64,000 nucleotides of DNA from Synechococcus sp. AG-670-F04 (GCA_003211515.1 QCSN01000003.1:1-64000), one strand, 5' to 3'. Positions 17,834 to 27,796 are shown, numbered from the stretch's first letter. The notes: a model not told the origin generated them from the letters alone. A program made the numbers and translations.

Positions 17834-17988
17834 AAAACGTCCTATTTCTTAATCCATCTTGGCGAGGCCCTGCTGCAGGCGCGAGGAACAGCGTGTGTTG
17901 ATGCGAACAGACATCCGGACTTCACAGCCCGAAAGGTGAGGCTTGACAGGGTTTAAGAAGAGGTTAAAGGTGGGTTATCGGGAGCTGA

Positions 17989-18150
17989 ATGATGAAAACG
18001 ATTCATGCATTGGTGGATCTCCTGCGCACTGAGGAGCAGGCTCGGACCTGCCTCACACGCAAAGATGCTCAGGAATGCATCCGACATGCCGAGCAAATGC
18101 GTCGACAGATCTGGGGACCGAATCGGCCCATGAGTTTTGTGAGCAACTGA
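17989..18150 (+). CDS. Small hypothetical protein, 53 aa
   Basis: Starts at one of two adjacent ATG codons (17989 or 17992) and ends at TGA 18148. It is a helical, hydrophilic peptide with two Cys (about 21 and 30) and the phrase LLRTEEQARTCLTRKDAQEC. It resembles short conserved picocyanobacterial proteins, but I recognise no family. It faces the prfC 3' end. Confidence 0.5.
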   Translation: MMKTIHALVDLLRTEEQARTCLTRKDAQECIRHAEQMRRQIWGPNRPMSFVSN

Positions 18151-18202
18151 CCCCCGATGCCAACGGGTCAGTTTTTGGCCTGTTCCGGAGCACAGCTCAT
18201 CA

Positions 18203-19852
18203 TCAGAGGCTGATGGGTTCCACTCCGCTCACCACCGGTGCAACGTTGCTGAGTTTCAGTTCGGGGTGGTCCTCCTTGAGTTGATTGAGATTCCATTCGT
18301 TCTTGAACAGCAACACCGGTCGGTTCCAGGCATCACGCACTGTTTTGCAGTTGAAAATTCGACCAACCTTGTCGAGGCAAGACCAGCCACCTGACACCCA
18401 CCGTGCCACCTGAAAACCAAGGGGTTCGAGGCGTGTTTCGACGCCGTACTCGTTTTCAAGCCGGTGCTGGACCACTTCAAGTTGAAGCTGTCCGACCGCA
18501 GCGAGGATGGGATCCCGTTTGCTTTCGTCGGTGTCGTAAAGAATCTGCACGGCACCTTCTTCGCGCAATTCGTTGACACCCTTGCGGAAGTTCTTAAACG
18601 CCGAGGGATTGGGATTCCGAAGCCAACTGAAGATTTCAGGACTGAAGCAGGGGATGCCTTCGTATTCCACCTTTGGACCCACATAAAGGGTGTCGCCGAT
18701 CGCAAACATCCCTGGATTGTTCAGTCCAATCACATCTCCGGGATAGGCATCTTCAACCACGGCTCGATCCTGTCCGAACAACTTCTGGGGACGGGAGAGA
18801 CGAATCGCTTTGCCTGTGCGGGCGTGCTTGACCGTCATGTCCTTCTCGAAACGACCGCTGCAGACCCGAACAAAGGCAACGCGGTCCCGATGGCGAGGAT
18901 CCATATTGGCCTGCAGTTTGAACACAAATCCGCTGAATCCCTCGCGCAGCGGATCAACGAGCCCCTCAATGCTGGAGCGAGCTATTGGGCGCTGTGCCAT
19001 CTCTAGGAAAGCATCAAGGAAGGGACGCACACCGAAATTGGTCATCGCTGAACCAAAGAACACCGGCGTGAGTTCGCCGGCATGAACCATCTCGAGATCC
19101 AATTCAGCACCCGCGGCCTCCAGCAGGTCCATCTCCTCAACAGCCAGATCCAGCAGGTCCTCTTCAACAAGGTCCCGAAGAGCTGGATCATCGAGGCAAA
19201 GACGCTGTTCGCTGGCCTGCTTGCCACGCTCCGCTCTGCTGAACAACACCACCTCTCGTGTGCGTCGATCGATCACGCCACGGAACTGCTCACCGCTACC
19301 GATCGGCCAGTTCACGGCCCAAGGGGTTAGATCTAGCTCAGATTCGATTTCATCGAGCAAAGCAAGCGGTTCCCGCCCAGGCCGATCCATCTTGTTGATG
19401 AACGTGAAGATCGGAATCTTTCGCATCCTGCAGACCTCGAACAACTTGCGTGTCTGCGGTTCAAGGCCTTTGGCGGCATCCTCAAGCATCACCGCGTTAT
19501 CGGCGGCGGCGAGGGTTCTGTAGGTGTCCTCAGAGAAATCCTGGTGACCTGGTGTATCCAGAAGGTTGATTGTCGTGGTGTCGTAGTCGAACTGGAGAAC
19601 GGTTGAGGTGATGGAAATACCGCGCTGTTTCTCAAGTTCCATCCAATCGGATGTCACCTTGCGCTGTTCACCTCTTGCCTTGACCGCACCAGCCTGCTGA
19701 ATGGCACCGCCGTAGAGCAACAATTTTTCGGTCAGTGTCGTTTTGCCCGCATCTGGGTGGGAAATGATCGCGAAGTTTCGGCGGCTATCGACCGCGGCAG
19801 CCACGACCTGGGCCAGGTCAGTTTCCTTTGCTGTTGAACTACCGCTCATCAA
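18203..19852 (-). CDS. prfC: Peptide chain release factor 3
   Basis: RF3, a translational GTPase that recycles RF1/RF2 from the ribosome after termination. The G domain is complete: G1 [16 protein letters not shown]2 region [10 protein letters not shown]3 DTPGHQDF, G4 [11 protein letters not shown]-Tu-like domain 2 follows ([17 protein letters not shown]), with the RF3-specific C-terminal part ([17 protein letters not shown]). The length of 549 residues is normal. It is followed, 7 bp upstream on the same strand, by a methyltransferase gene, so the two may share a transcript. Confidence 0.94.
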   Translation of the reverse strand: MMSGSSTAKETDLAQVVAAAVDSRRNFAIISHPDAGKTTLTEKLLLYGGAIQQAGAVKARGEQRKVTSDWMELEKQRGISITSTVLQFDYDTTTINLLDTPGHQDFSEDTYRTLAAADNAVMLEDAAKGLEPQTRKLFEVCRMRKIPIFTFINKMDRPGREPLALLDEIESELDLTPWAVNWPIGSGEQFRGVIDRRTREVVLFSRAERGKQASEQRLCLDDPALRDLVEEDLLDLAVEEMDLLEAAGAELDLEMVHAGELTPVFFGSAMTNFGVRPFLDAFLEMAQRPIARSSIEGLVDPLREGFSGFVFKLQANMDPRHRDRVAFVRVCSGRFEKDMTVKHARTGKAIRLSRPQKLFGQDRAVVEDAYPGDVIGLNNPGMFAIGDTLYVGPKVEYEGIPCFSPEIFSWLRNPNPSAFKNFRKGVNELREEGAVQILYDTDESKRDPILAAVGQLQLEVVQHRLENEYGVETRLEPLGFQVARWVSGGWSCLDKVGRIFNCKTVRDAWNRPVLLFKNEWNLNQLKEDHPELKLSNVAPVVSGVEPISL

Positions 19853-19858
19853 TCGTCC

Positions 19859-20545
19859 TCAATCCACCAAGCCTGACACCACCAGATAACGATCTCCCTC
19901 CTCCTCGACGGAGAGGGAGGGGAGCCCGCACTGCTGAAGTTGTTGCTTCACTTCCTCCGCAGTGAATGCCGCCACGAGCGAGGCCAAGAAATCACGGATC
20001 AGAACATCCGGTGCGTCGGGGAGATGACGCTGCTGAAGTTGATGGGCATTCGCCATGCTGCAGGGACGTCTGAGGTCGCGATGCAGGGTCAGACATCCAG
20101 GTGCGGCGAGATGGCGTGTGACCCGCCAGAGCAATTCAGGTTCGTGCAGATGATGCAGCAGGCTGTTGCTGATCACCACATCGGCCCTGTGTTGAAGATC
20201 GGAGCACGGTCCGCGGTCCAGACAATCCTGCAGCCTTAGAACGCGGAAATCAAAACGGCTGTCGCCCTGGCCAGCCTTCTCACGAGCACGCTGGATCATT
20301 GGAGCCGAGCCGTCGATCCCCACAATGCGGGCCTGGTCGAATTGACTGGCTAAACGCAGGGCAATGTTTCCAGGACCACAACCGAGATCAACGATGCAGT
20401 GATCGGATCGTTGTTGAAATTCGGAACTCAACATGGACATCACCAGGTCCACCAGATGGGCATCTCCCTCGTTGAAATCCGCTTCGGCATAGGCCTGCAC
20501 CTGGATCTGATCATTCATCAGCTCGGGTTCTGGCTGCCGCTGCAT
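19859..20545 (-). CDS. SAM-dependent methyltransferase, class I
   Basis: A 228-residue Rossmann-fold methyltransferase. Motif I is IVDLGCGPGNIALRLA, motif II ends in VGIDGSAPMIQRA, and motif IV/post I is VVISNSLLHHLHEPELLWR. Substrate unknown. An internal ATG at residue 10 (MNDQIQVQAYAEADF) is a plausible alternative start and better fits the family N-terminus. It is transcribed with prfC, 6 bp apart. Confidence 0.8.
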   Translation of the reverse strand: MQRQPEPELMNDQIQVQAYAEADFNEGDAHLVDLVMSMLSSEFQQRSDHCIVDLGCGPGNIALRLASQFDQARIVGIDGSAPMIQRAREKAGQGDSRFDFRVLRLQDCLDRGPCSDLQHRADVVISNSLLHHLHEPELLWRVTRHLAAPGCLTLHRDLRRPCSMANAHQLQQRHLPDAPDVLIRDFLASLVAAFTAEEVKQQLQQCGLPSLSVEEEGDRYLVVSGLVD

Positions 20546-20661
20546 CGAAAGCTGCTGTCTGGACCATCAGTCTGAACAAAGCGCTGCCGATAGTGGGAAT
20601 GAAACCTTGCTGACCCCATCTATGGCGTTAGGGTTCAGTTAATCCCTGTGCCCAGCCGCAC

Positions 20662-22992
20662 GTGACCCTGACACCGAGTCGCACTGAGGTCGCCGCCAAC
20701 GACCGCGCCCGTTTCGGCGATTTTCCGATTACTGCACCAGCAGCCAACCCGGTGTTCTACCGGACCTACAGCCGCCGCACTCCCGAGGGCAGAGAAAGCT
20801 GGTCACAGGTCGGTGAGCGCAATCTGAATGGCTTGCGCCGACTGGGCCATCTCAACGACGAGGAAGTCGCTTTTCTGGCTCGGATGCAGGCGAAGAAAAC
20901 CGCCTTGCCCTCCGGCCGCTGGCTCTGGATCGGGGGCACGGATTGGATTGAACAACCCATCAATTTTTCAGGCGCTTACAACTGCACCTCAACCAACCTT
21001 GTCGATTGGGATGCTTTTGGTCTGATGATGGACCTGGCGATGATGGGGTGTGGCACCGGCGCCATCATCGAACCGCATCTGATTGAACGGCTGCCGCAGA
21101 TCAGGAATCCGATCACGGTGTTGAACGTGTCGGACATCGGCGTTACCCCAGCCGGCTCCCGTCAGGATGCCTGCACGCACTCAATCGAAGGCAACCAGGT
21201 CAAGATCAAGGTCGGCGATACCCGGCGCGGTTGGGTGGACAGCTATCAGCTAATGCTGGAGCTGAGCAGCGATGCGCGATTCAAGGGACAAACCGTCGAA
21301 GTTGAGGTGGATCTCTCCGACGTGCGGCCCGTGGGAGAGACCCTCAAGGGTTTTGGCGGGATGGCCAATCCCGTGAAACTGAAGGATCTCTATCACCGGG
21401 TCTCAAAGCTGCTGAACAAAGCGGTTGGGCGACAGCTGAGCTCAGTGGAGTGCTGCCTTCTGATCGATGAGGCAGCGGTCACAATCGTTGCAGGCAACAT
21501 CCGCCGAAGCGCGGGAATGCGTCAGTTCGCTGCCGATGACCAGGCAGCGTCCTCGGCGAAGGACAATCTGTGGCAGCAGGATGATCAGGGCAACTGGCGG
21601 ATCGATCCCGACCGCGATGCCCTGCGAATGGCCAACCACACCCGTGTGTATCACACGCGACCCAGTAAAGAGGTTGTGCTCGCGGCGGTCACCAAACAGT
21701 TCCATTCCGGCGAGGGGGCCATCCAATTCGCCCCCGAAGCGATTGCCAGATCGAATGCAGACCTGCTGTCGACAGCGGAATTACGTCGGGAATTCATCGA
21801 GATCTACTGCGATCAAGGGCGAGAAGAAGCTGGTCGCTGGTTGCAGCTGAATCACGGCCCCATGGATGAGGCCGAGCTGGCGCACCGGCTCGGGCGCTAC
21901 GGGCTCAATCCCTGTGGGGAGATTCTCGGTGCGGACTTCCACTGCAACCTTGCGGAAATTCACCTCAACCAAATCGACCCGAGTGATCATCAAGCACAGG
22001 ACGATGCCTTCCGAGCCGGTGCATTGTCCGTGGCGTGCTTACTGAACCACCGCTTCGAGGTCGAACGCTATCGCCAGAGCCGTGCCTGGGATCCAATCGT
22101 TGGAGTGAGCTTCACAGGCCTCTTTGACTTCTTCGTCCATGCCTTTGGCAGCGATTGGTTGCGTTGGTGGGAAGCGGGTCGGCCTGACACCGCGCAAGGC
22201 CAGAAGTTCAAGAAACAAGAGGCCTCCTATCTGAGCCGCTGGAAGACGGTGGTCAACGAAACAGTGTGGGATTACTGCGACCGGCATGGCCTGCGTCGAC
22301 CCAACCGGTGCACCACAGTTCAGCCGGCGGGGACGAAAAGCTTGCTAACCGGAGCCGCTCCTGGCTGGCACCCACCAAAGGCCCAGCGCTTCATTCGTCG
22401 GATCACCTTTCGTAAAAATGACCCTGTAGCGATGGCCTGTATGGACTACGGCTACACAATTGTGCCGTCTCAATCCGATAAGGATGACGAAGGTCGTCTG
22501 CTGAACGATCCGTTCGACCCACGCTGCACCGAATGGCTGGTGGAAATTCCCACAGAAGTGAGCTGGGCCAATCTTCCAGGAGCAGACGCAGTCGATATCA
22601 ATGGCTTTTCAGCCATGGCGCAATTCGACTTCTACATGCAGGTGCAAAGCCACTACACAGCCCACAACACCTCGGCCACCATCGAATTTCGTGAGCATGA
22701 GATCGAGCCACTCGCCGATGCCCTTCACAAGGCCATGGACGATGGTGAGGGCTATATCTCGGCTGCACTGCTGGCGCGTTTCGACGCCAATGCGACGTTC
22801 CCACGCCTGCCATTCGAGCCCATTGATGCAGAAACCTATGAACAGCTTCAGGCGGACGTTGTCAAACGGCGTGTCAGCAACGAATTCTTCGACGCCTTGA
22901 AGCGTTACGACCAAGGAGAACTCACAGAAGCTGGTCCGGCCGGCTGCGACTCAGACAAGTGTCTGCTGCCACTGGCAAAACCGGAAAGCTGA
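20662..22992 (+). CDS. nrdJ: Adenosylcobalamin-dependent ribonucleotide reductase (class II)
   Basis: Monomeric class II RNR of the Lactobacillus leichmannii RTPR type, 776 residues, reducing ribonucleoside triphosphates with a B12 cofactor. Visible active-site elements: GAYNCTSTN (first redox Cys), LNPCGEILGADFHCNLAEIHLN (thiyl-radical Cys and Glu), the QPAGTKSLLTGA phosphate loop, and the C-terminal redox pair CDSDKC near the end. The start is GTG at 20662. Marine Synechococcus and Prochlorococcus use this enzyme and therefore need cobalamin or pseudocobalamin. There is no riboswitch in the short upstream gap. Confidence 0.93.
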   Translation: MTLTPSRTEVAANDRARFGDFPITAPAANPVFYRTYSRRTPEGRESWSQVGERNLNGLRRLGHLNDEEVAFLARMQAKKTALPSGRWLWIGGTDWIEQPINFSGAYNCTSTNLVDWDAFGLMMDLAMMGCGTGAIIEPHLIERLPQIRNPITVLNVSDIGVTPAGSRQDACTHSIEGNQVKIKVGDTRRGWVDSYQLMLELSSDARFKGQTVEVEVDLSDVRPVGETLKGFGGMANPVKLKDLYHRVSKLLNKAVGRQLSSVECCLLIDEAAVTIVAGNIRRSAGMRQFAADDQAASSAKDNLWQQDDQGNWRIDPDRDALRMANHTRVYHTRPSKEVVLAAVTKQFHSGEGAIQFAPEAIARSNADLLSTAELRREFIEIYCDQGREEAGRWLQLNHGPMDEAELAHRLGRYGLNPCGEILGADFHCNLAEIHLNQIDPSDHQAQDDAFRAGALSVACLLNHRFEVERYRQSRAWDPIVGVSFTGLFDFFVHAFGSDWLRWWEAGRPDTAQGQKFKKQEASYLSRWKTVVNETVWDYCDRHGLRRPNRCTTVQPAGTKSLLTGAAPGWHPPKAQRFIRRITFRKNDPVAMACMDYGYTIVPSQSDKDDEGRLLNDPFDPRCTEWLVEIPTEVSWANLPGADAVDINGFSAMAQFDFYMQVQSHYTAHNTSATIEFREHEIEPLADALHKAMDDGEGYISAALLARFDANATFPRLPFEPIDAETYEQLQADVVKRRVSNEFFDALKRYDQGELTEAGPAGCDSDKCLLPLAKPES

Positions 22993-23053
22993 TCGAAGCA
23001 GGGGCCCTGGATTAGATTGGCCCAGGTTCAACAAGGTTGGGCCTGGACCCCCT

Positions 23054-23140
23054 GGAGAGGTGGTCGAGTGGTTTATGGCTCTGGTCTTGAAAACCAGCGT
23101 GGGTGCAAGCCCACCGTCGGTTCGAATCCGACCCTCTCCG
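23054..23140 (+). tRNA. tRNA-Ser (anticodon UGA)
   Basis: An 87-nt class II tRNA. The acceptor pairs GGAGAGG (23054-23060) with CCTCTCC (23133-23139), discriminator G. The anticodon stem CTGGT/ACCAG encloses CTTGAAA with anticodon TGA. There is a long variable arm (GTGGGTGCAAGCCCAC) and a T arm GTCGG-TTCGAAT-CCGAC. CCA is not encoded. A hairpin terminator follows. Confidence 0.96.
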
Positions 23141-23166
23141 TTCATTCAATGGGCCACTTCCCGACA

Positions 23167-23189
23167 CCCCGTCTACGGCGGGGTTTTTT
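23167..23189 (+). terminator. Rho-independent terminator after tRNA-Ser
   Basis: CCCCG (23167-23171) pairs with CGGGG (23179-23183), followed by six T. It is 27 bp past the tRNA. Confidence 0.85.
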
Positions 23190-23274
23190 GTTGGAACAGC
23201 ATCAAGACAAGTAAGGGCGATGCCCGTCCCCGATGAAGAGCATCCAGCACAGTGAGCGATAGAACTTCAATCTT

Positions 23275-23772
23275 TCACAGGAATTCCGATCGTGCCTGCT
23301 TGACGAATTCGAGGACAGCTTGAGGAGCAGCTGCATCCCGGCTTCCAGAGGCAACGTCTCGATAGAGATCAGCAACCTTCCATGCGGTTGTTGCTGCATC
23401 ACTGCCAAAACGCGGGATGAGATGAACATGGAGGTGAGGCGCACCCTCGCCAAATGCAATCGTGTAAACACGATCACAACCTGTTCTGCGCCGAACAAGA
23501 TCGCAGGCGTCCTTCAGCGCTCGACCCCAGTCCGCCATCTCACGATCAGTGAACTCCCATGGGCCGGCACAATGACGGACGGAATCAAGAAGAAGCCAAC
23601 CGAGTAGTGGCGCAGGATTGCTGTGATGCCGAAGCATCCAACAATCTGAGTGCAAGATCACATGGTCCTGACACTGAATTGGGTCTTGATGCAGTGCACA
23701 GATCGCACATTCGCTGGAGGAATCGAAAGCCACAGAAAGCCGATCAAGTTCTAGAGAGTGAATCGAAAACAA
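23275..23772 (-). CDS. HIT-family protein
   Basis: A 165-residue histidine-triad nucleotide-binding protein. The catalytic HLHVHLIPRFG motif is intact (about 113-117), and the N-terminal CAICALHQDP and DHVILHSDCWMLRHHS fit the HIT domain. These enzymes hydrolyse or transfer nucleoside monophosphates; the substrate here is unknown. The length includes a longer-than-usual inserted region between the nucleotide-binding strands. Confidence 0.82.
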   Translation of the reverse strand: MFSIHSLELDRLSVAFDSSSECAICALHQDPIQCQDHVILHSDCWMLRHHSNPAPLLGWLLLDSVRHCAGPWEFTDREMADWGRALKDACDLVRRRTGCDRVYTIAFGEGAPHLHVHLIPRFGSDAATTAWKVADLYRDVASGSRDAAAPQAVLEFVKQARSEFL

Positions 23773-23858
23773 TAAAAAGGCCTAAACTCATGCCATTTCC
23801 CCGCATCCTGAAGAGCAGTGATACGTGAATCGCATCCAATGCCATCAGTCGAAGCACA

Positions 23859-24215
23859 ATGATCTGGCGCTTTGCGATAACAATAGCAATCAGTTGGTTC
23901 GGCACCATTTTACCGATATTAATGCTCGGATTGATCAAAAACTTAAGTTGGGCAATCCGTTTAGTTCTACCAAACTGGATTGTAAATGGATCATTAGTTG
24001 TTATTTTAATCCTATGGATCGCTGTTGTGTTAACTGCGATTCAGAGAGTCTGGTCCTTCGAAAAGAGAAATATAACCAGGAGTCTCGAAGATCAGCGCTT
24101 GGCCAAACCCCGTCCGTTCCCAATTAAGCCCAGGTCAATAATGACACCAATGGCAAGAATCAACATTCCACTAAAGTTTGATAAACCACCAAAAGATGCC
24201 GACGCCCAACAATAA
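23859..24215 (+). CDS. Small membrane protein, hypothetical
   Basis: 118 residues with two or three hydrophobic segments (about 5-30, 43-62) and a basic, proline-rich tail. It overlaps the convergent membrane-protein gene by 124 bp, so one of the two may be wrong or both may be real. The membrane half is outside the overlap and gives this frame most of its support. Confidence 0.45.
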   Translation: MIWRFAITIAISWFGTILPILMLGLIKNLSWAIRLVLPNWIVNGSLVVILILWIAVVLTAIQRVWSFEKRNITRSLEDQRLAKPRPFPIKPRSIMTPMARINIPLKFDKPPKDADAQQ

Positions 24216-24451
24216 GCAAGTGTTGTTGTTGGCAAAAAAATCAAACCAAGAATTGGTGCGACAGGGCTGGGTAGATCCAATCCATTGAATGGCAAGAGTA
24301 CAAAACCGCTGTTAAAAATCCAAGCCAAGATCAATACAAGTCGGGGCGCAAGCAAACCAACCGCAGCAAAAAGACACACAAGACGATGGCAGCAGCGTAT
24401 TTTTAGCAATCTAAACAGCGCTAGCCAATATTCATGAAGTTGCTTGAACAA
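24092..24451 (-). CDS. Small membrane protein of a picocyanobacterial type
   Basis: 119 residues with two to three membrane helices. The segment LILAWIFNSGFVLLPFNGLDLPSPVAPILGLIFLP followed by TTTLAYCWA and ILAIGVIIDLG (split here by line) resembles a short cyanobacterial membrane family of unknown function. The first 35 residues may be an artefact, as a later start near APRLVLILAW would give the usual length. Its 3' part overlaps the plus-strand gene. Confidence 0.6.
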   Translation of the reverse strand: MFKQLHEYWLALFRLLKIRCCHRLVCLFAAVGLLAPRLVLILAWIFNSGFVLLPFNGLDLPSPVAPILGLIFLPTTTLAYCWASASFGGLSNFSGMLILAIGVIIDLGLIGNGRGLAKR

Positions 24452-24524
24452 GCTGGAGAAAATCTATTGCCAAGTGGTCTTCTTGGACAAGCAGGTCTAA
24501 TAAATAGAAAATTGGATTGATGGA

Positions 24525-24827
24525 ATGCTGTCAACACAGACGCGCCTTCGTCTGCAAAACATCCTCCAGCGCTTGGCAGCTGGGAAAACTGTCAGTTTAA
24601 AAGAAAGAATCGAACTTCAAAAATATTCAGACCATGATCCGACGGTTGCTGCATGGTTGCGACGGGCAAGGCGACAACAGCGCAAAGAACGGGAAAAGCA
24701 CGTCGGAGATCCCTTGCTGAGCGCTCTTGACCTGGATGCCAGTGAACCCCATTCCGAATATTGTCCGGATCAGGATGATCTCGGGGACTGGTTCCAAGGT
24801 GCCCCTTACTGGTTAAGACGGAGTTGA
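24525..24827 (+). CDS. Hypothetical protein, 100 aa
   Basis: A soluble, charged protein beginning LSTQTRLRLQNILQRLA and with a helical basic middle (AWLRRARRQQRKER). It ends with an acidic, aromatic tail (DLGDWFQGAPYWLRRS). It has the look of a conserved picocyanobacterial protein, but I cannot assign a family. It ends 10 bp before the convergent SDR gene. Confidence 0.6.
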   Translation: MLSTQTRLRLQNILQRLAAGKTVSLKERIELQKYSDHDPTVAAWLRRARRQQRKEREKHVGDPLLSALDLDASEPHSEYCPDQDDLGDWFQGAPYWLRRS

Positions 24828-24837
24828 TTGACTGCGA

Positions 24838-25620
24838 CTACACTGTCTCGAGCCCGCAATTGAGCTTGATCTCAAAGGGCACTGAGGAATTCGGAAGACC
24901 CAGAAGGTTACTGGCAAGAGTTGCGATCTCCTCTGGCTGACTCATCGCAACGGGATTGACGGAGCTGATCGATCGTGCCATCTCCGTATTGACCCAACTG
25001 GGACAAATCGCTGTCACGCGAAGACCTGAAGACCAACCTTCATTTCGCATGGACTGACACAACCCCATCAGGGCAAATTTGCTGGCGGAATAACCAGCAA
25101 GCCGTCCCTTCACCCGTTGACCGCTCATCGAGACCAAGACCTGTATGCGGCCGTGGCCGCTCTGGCAGAGCTGAGGCCATGCTGCACGTGTTAACCACCA
25201 AGGTCCCATTACATTGATTCTCCAAAGATCATCAAGTTCGGAGACCTGTTCATCACGAAATAGAAGAGGTGTTGTTCGAAGAATGCCCGCACAGTGAATC
25301 AGTGTGTCCACTGTTTCAGCCCAGTCAAGTGTTGAAGCAACCCACCTCTCCCCAGACTGAGGATCCGCAGCTTCGTAAGAATGCAGGAGTGCCAGATCCG
25401 AAGCCTGAAACGCAGAACTGGCCACAGAGGAGCGAAATTTATGAGGATCACGCATTCCAAGACTGACGCGGTGGCCATCGTTCAACAGCTGACGCGCAAT
25501 TGCGTAGCCAATACCGCGGTTCGCACCACTAATCATCACGACGCGCTTTGACACTGGATGGGTAGTGGAAAGTGAAGCTGAATCTATCGAATCTGTTGAT
25601 CGAAGTGGACGCACAACCAA
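24838..25620 (-). CDS. Short-chain dehydrogenase/reductase
   Basis: A 260-residue classical SDR with the cofactor motif ISGANRGIGYAIA (GxxxGxG), HCAGIL (NAG-like), the active-site Ser in VLVSMSGQRVKG and catalytic YSASKFA. The start is uncertain: the first ~24 residues are not typical for the fold, and the ATG at residue 29 is close to the first beta strand. Substrate not predictable. Confidence 0.85.
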   Translation of the reverse strand: MVVRPLRSTDSIDSASLSTTHPVSKRVVMISGANRGIGYAIARQLLNDGHRVSLGMRDPHKFRSSVASSAFQASDLALLHSYEAADPQSGERWVASTLDWAETVDTLIHCAGILRTTPLLFRDEQVSELDDLWRINVMGPWWLTRAAWPQLCQSGHGRIQVLVSMSGQRVKGRLAGYSASKFALMGLCQSMRNEGWSSGLRVTAICPSWVNTEMARSISSVNPVAMSQPEEIATLASNLLGLPNSSVPFEIKLNCGLETV

Positions 25621-25878
25621 AAAAATTGAAAGTAGAGGGAAATTTCAAAGTTGACAACGATAATAAAGACAAAACATTTGACTCTGCATTGGAATCCTCT
25701 CCAGTGTTATTGAATTAAATTTATCCTTATGAGAATGAGTGGGAATGATTCTCTATCCTGGGTTCAAGAGGGGCGGCAAAAGCGTCGATCCAATCAATCA
25801 GTTGGAACGCAATTAAGTTGGTGCATGGCGCTCTGCTAATCAACGATCCAGATTTTGGACATTATTGCTCTAAGATCA

Positions 25879-26742
25879 ATGGGTGAGCCAAGTCTTCCCT
25901 CATACCAATTCACTCGCGTCGATTCTGAAAGCATGGTGGCCGCACACAACAATCTCACACTCGAATTGGTGGATATCAATTCCATTGGTGATCAAGCAGC
26001 TGGCCTGAATGAACCTTCAGGCCTAACATTGGATGCTGAGGGCAGGTCGCTGTTTACGGTTAGCGATGATACAAAAGCTATTTTCCGCATCGATCTCAAG
26101 GGGAAGTTATTGATCACTGACTGCTTCTTTGTTGAAGTGAGTGATCTTGAAGGCATTGCATGTTCCCCCGACGGAAGCGAATTATTAGTTGTTGAAGAAG
26201 GAACGAACGCAATCATCTGTATTGATCCAAAGCGTCGTCTATCACTCCGACACTGCCCACTCTCCGGCATGAAAAATTATAAAGAGATAAAAAAATACTT
26301 TTCAGATGGCATCACGAATAAAGGCCTCGAAGGGATAACCATTGATCCGCTGAGCCTCAAAGTCTACGTCGTAAAGGAGGGACAGCCAGGTTTGATCATC
26401 GAAGTATCGGCAGATCTAAAGACCATTCTCGACGCAAGAGTCTTGGATCAATCTAACGGATTTGAGCATCCTAAACTAACGGAAAAGAAATTAGATTACT
26501 CTGGCTTAAGCTTTGATTGCTCTCGGAATTTGATCTGGATTGCCAGTGATAAGGGTGAATGCATTTATCTCTATGACTGGATACAAAATCGCGTTGTACA
26601 ACGTATTGACCTGCAGAGGAGCTTGCAAAGCAAAAAGAAACTAATACGAAAAATAGAAGGTGTTGCCGTGGATTGGAAGGGTGAATATCTCTATGCAGTA
26701 AGTGAACGCGATTGCACGCTCTACTCCTACAAAATAACCTAA
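25879..26742 (+). CDS. SdiA-regulated-like beta-propeller protein
   Basis: About 287 residues from the ATG at 25879 (the frame extends to a TTG at 25855). The pattern of repeated strands, with NEPSGLTLDAEGRSLFTVSDD, SDLEGIACSPDGSELLVVEE, KGLEGITIDPLSLKVYVVKE and DYSGLSFDCSRN, fits the SdiA-regulated/phytase-like propeller family. No obvious signal peptide is seen. Function unknown; it lies 13 bp upstream of the POR-like reductase. Confidence 0.7.
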   Translation: MGEPSLPSYQFTRVDSESMVAAHNNLTLELVDINSIGDQAAGLNEPSGLTLDAEGRSLFTVSDDTKAIFRIDLKGKLLITDCFFVEVSDLEGIACSPDGSELLVVEEGTNAIICIDPKRRLSLRHCPLSGMKNYKEIKKYFSDGITNKGLEGITIDPLSLKVYVVKEGQPGLIIEVSADLKTILDARVLDQSNGFEHPKLTEKKLDYSGLSFDCSRNLIWIASDKGECIYLYDWIQNRVVQRIDLQRSLQSKKKLIRKIEGVAVDWKGEYLYAVSERDCTLYSYKIT

Positions 26743-26755
26743 AGTAATTACCAAA

Positions 26756-27796
26756 ATGAAGACTATTCTGATCACAGGTGCGAGTTCCGGAATTGGACTT
26801 CAATCGGCATGCAGCTTGGGTCGATTGGGCCACCATCTGATCCTTACGTGTCGTTCAGAACAACGAGCCCATCAAACAAATTTGGCCTTAACACAAGCTG
26901 GAATTGATGGTCGAAGGCTCAGAATCCTAGTGATGGACCAAGCAGATTTGACGAGTGTCGATCGTTGCTGCATGACAATCATGAACTCAGATGATGTGAT
27001 TAGCCATATCATTTTAAATACTGGAATGCAGTATGCAGGCTTAAAAAAACCACTTTTTTCTAATCAGGGATATGAATTAACTTTCGCTGTAAATCATCTT
27101 TCCCATCAATTGATCCTTATGAGATTAATGTCGCTATGGACCAAAGACCATGACTTAAGGGTGATCATCACAGCTTCCGATGTCCATAATCCCAGCAGTG
27201 GAGGGGGAAGAGTCGGCCGAGCCGCTGGATTGGGAACCATGCAGGGATTACGAACAACCGATTCTGAACCCATGGTTGATGGCACAACACCGTTTGATCC
27301 TGATAAAGCCTACAAAGACAGCAAGCTCTGCAATGTGCTCTTGGCCAAGCAGTTATCAACGCGTTTGAAAACCATTAATCCTCGAATTCCCGTGATCGCT
27401 TGGAGCCCTGGTCTTGTGATACCTCGCTCTGGCGAAGGTTTTTTTCGGACCAGTCGACAACAAAATCCCCTTGGCATGATGCTTTTTGCATTCTTTGCCC
27501 GTGACCTGCTGCGAGTGACAGAATCTCTGAAGACTGCTGGACAATTGCTGGTCGATCTAACTCTTGACGACAAATATAATTGTGCTGGATTTAGATATTA
27601 TAGCAACCAGTTGGTACGCCCTGGCTTGCATCAATTTGAGGAAATATCGCCAAGTGATGAAGCTTTAGACGACTCTAAAGCCAGGGATTTATGGGATTTA
27701 TGTGAAAACCTAATTGAGCATTCACTGAATCAACGCCTGGAGACACCCTTCTTGGAGAATCCCTCCCAGGAGGTTTCCGAGAAAGCTGCTGATTGA
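26756..27796 (+). CDS. SDR resembling light-dependent protochlorophyllide reductase
   Basis: A 346-residue SDR with the NADP site LITGASSGIGLQSA, NTGMQYAG, NHLSHQLIL and the catalytic block AYKDSKLCNVLLAKQL, which is characteristic of protochlorophyllide oxidoreductase (POR). The POR loop that carries the conserved Cys (GCIATTGLFR in true POR) reads SPGLVIPRSGEGFFRTSR here, so this Cys is missing. It is therefore a POR-like paralogue, probably with another substrate. It sits 13 bp after the propeller gene. Confidence 0.8.
   Translation: MKTILITGASSGIGLQSACSLGRLGHHLILTCRSEQRAHQTNLALTQAGIDGRRLRILVMDQADLTSVDRCCMTIMNSDDVISHIILNTGMQYAGLKKPLFSNQGYELTFAVNHLSHQLILMRLMSLWTKDHDLRVIITASDVHNPSSGGGRVGRAAGLGTMQGLRTTDSEPMVDGTTPFDPDKAYKDSKLCNVLLAKQLSTRLKTINPRIPVIAWSPGLVIPRSGEGFFRTSRQQNPLGMMLFAFFARDLLRVTESLKTAGQLLVDLTLDDKYNCAGFRYYSNQLVRPGLHQFEEISPSDEALDDSKARDLWDLCENLIEHSLNQRLETPFLENPSQEVSEKAAD

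Noticed and set aside
20546-20661. Cobalamin riboswitch upstream of nrdJ
   Set aside because: The 116-bp gap is too short and shows no B12 box.
22951-23145. 64-codon minus-strand frame beginning MNGEGRIRTDGG
   Set aside because: This is the well-known spurious translation of the antisense of tRNA-Ser and its flank.
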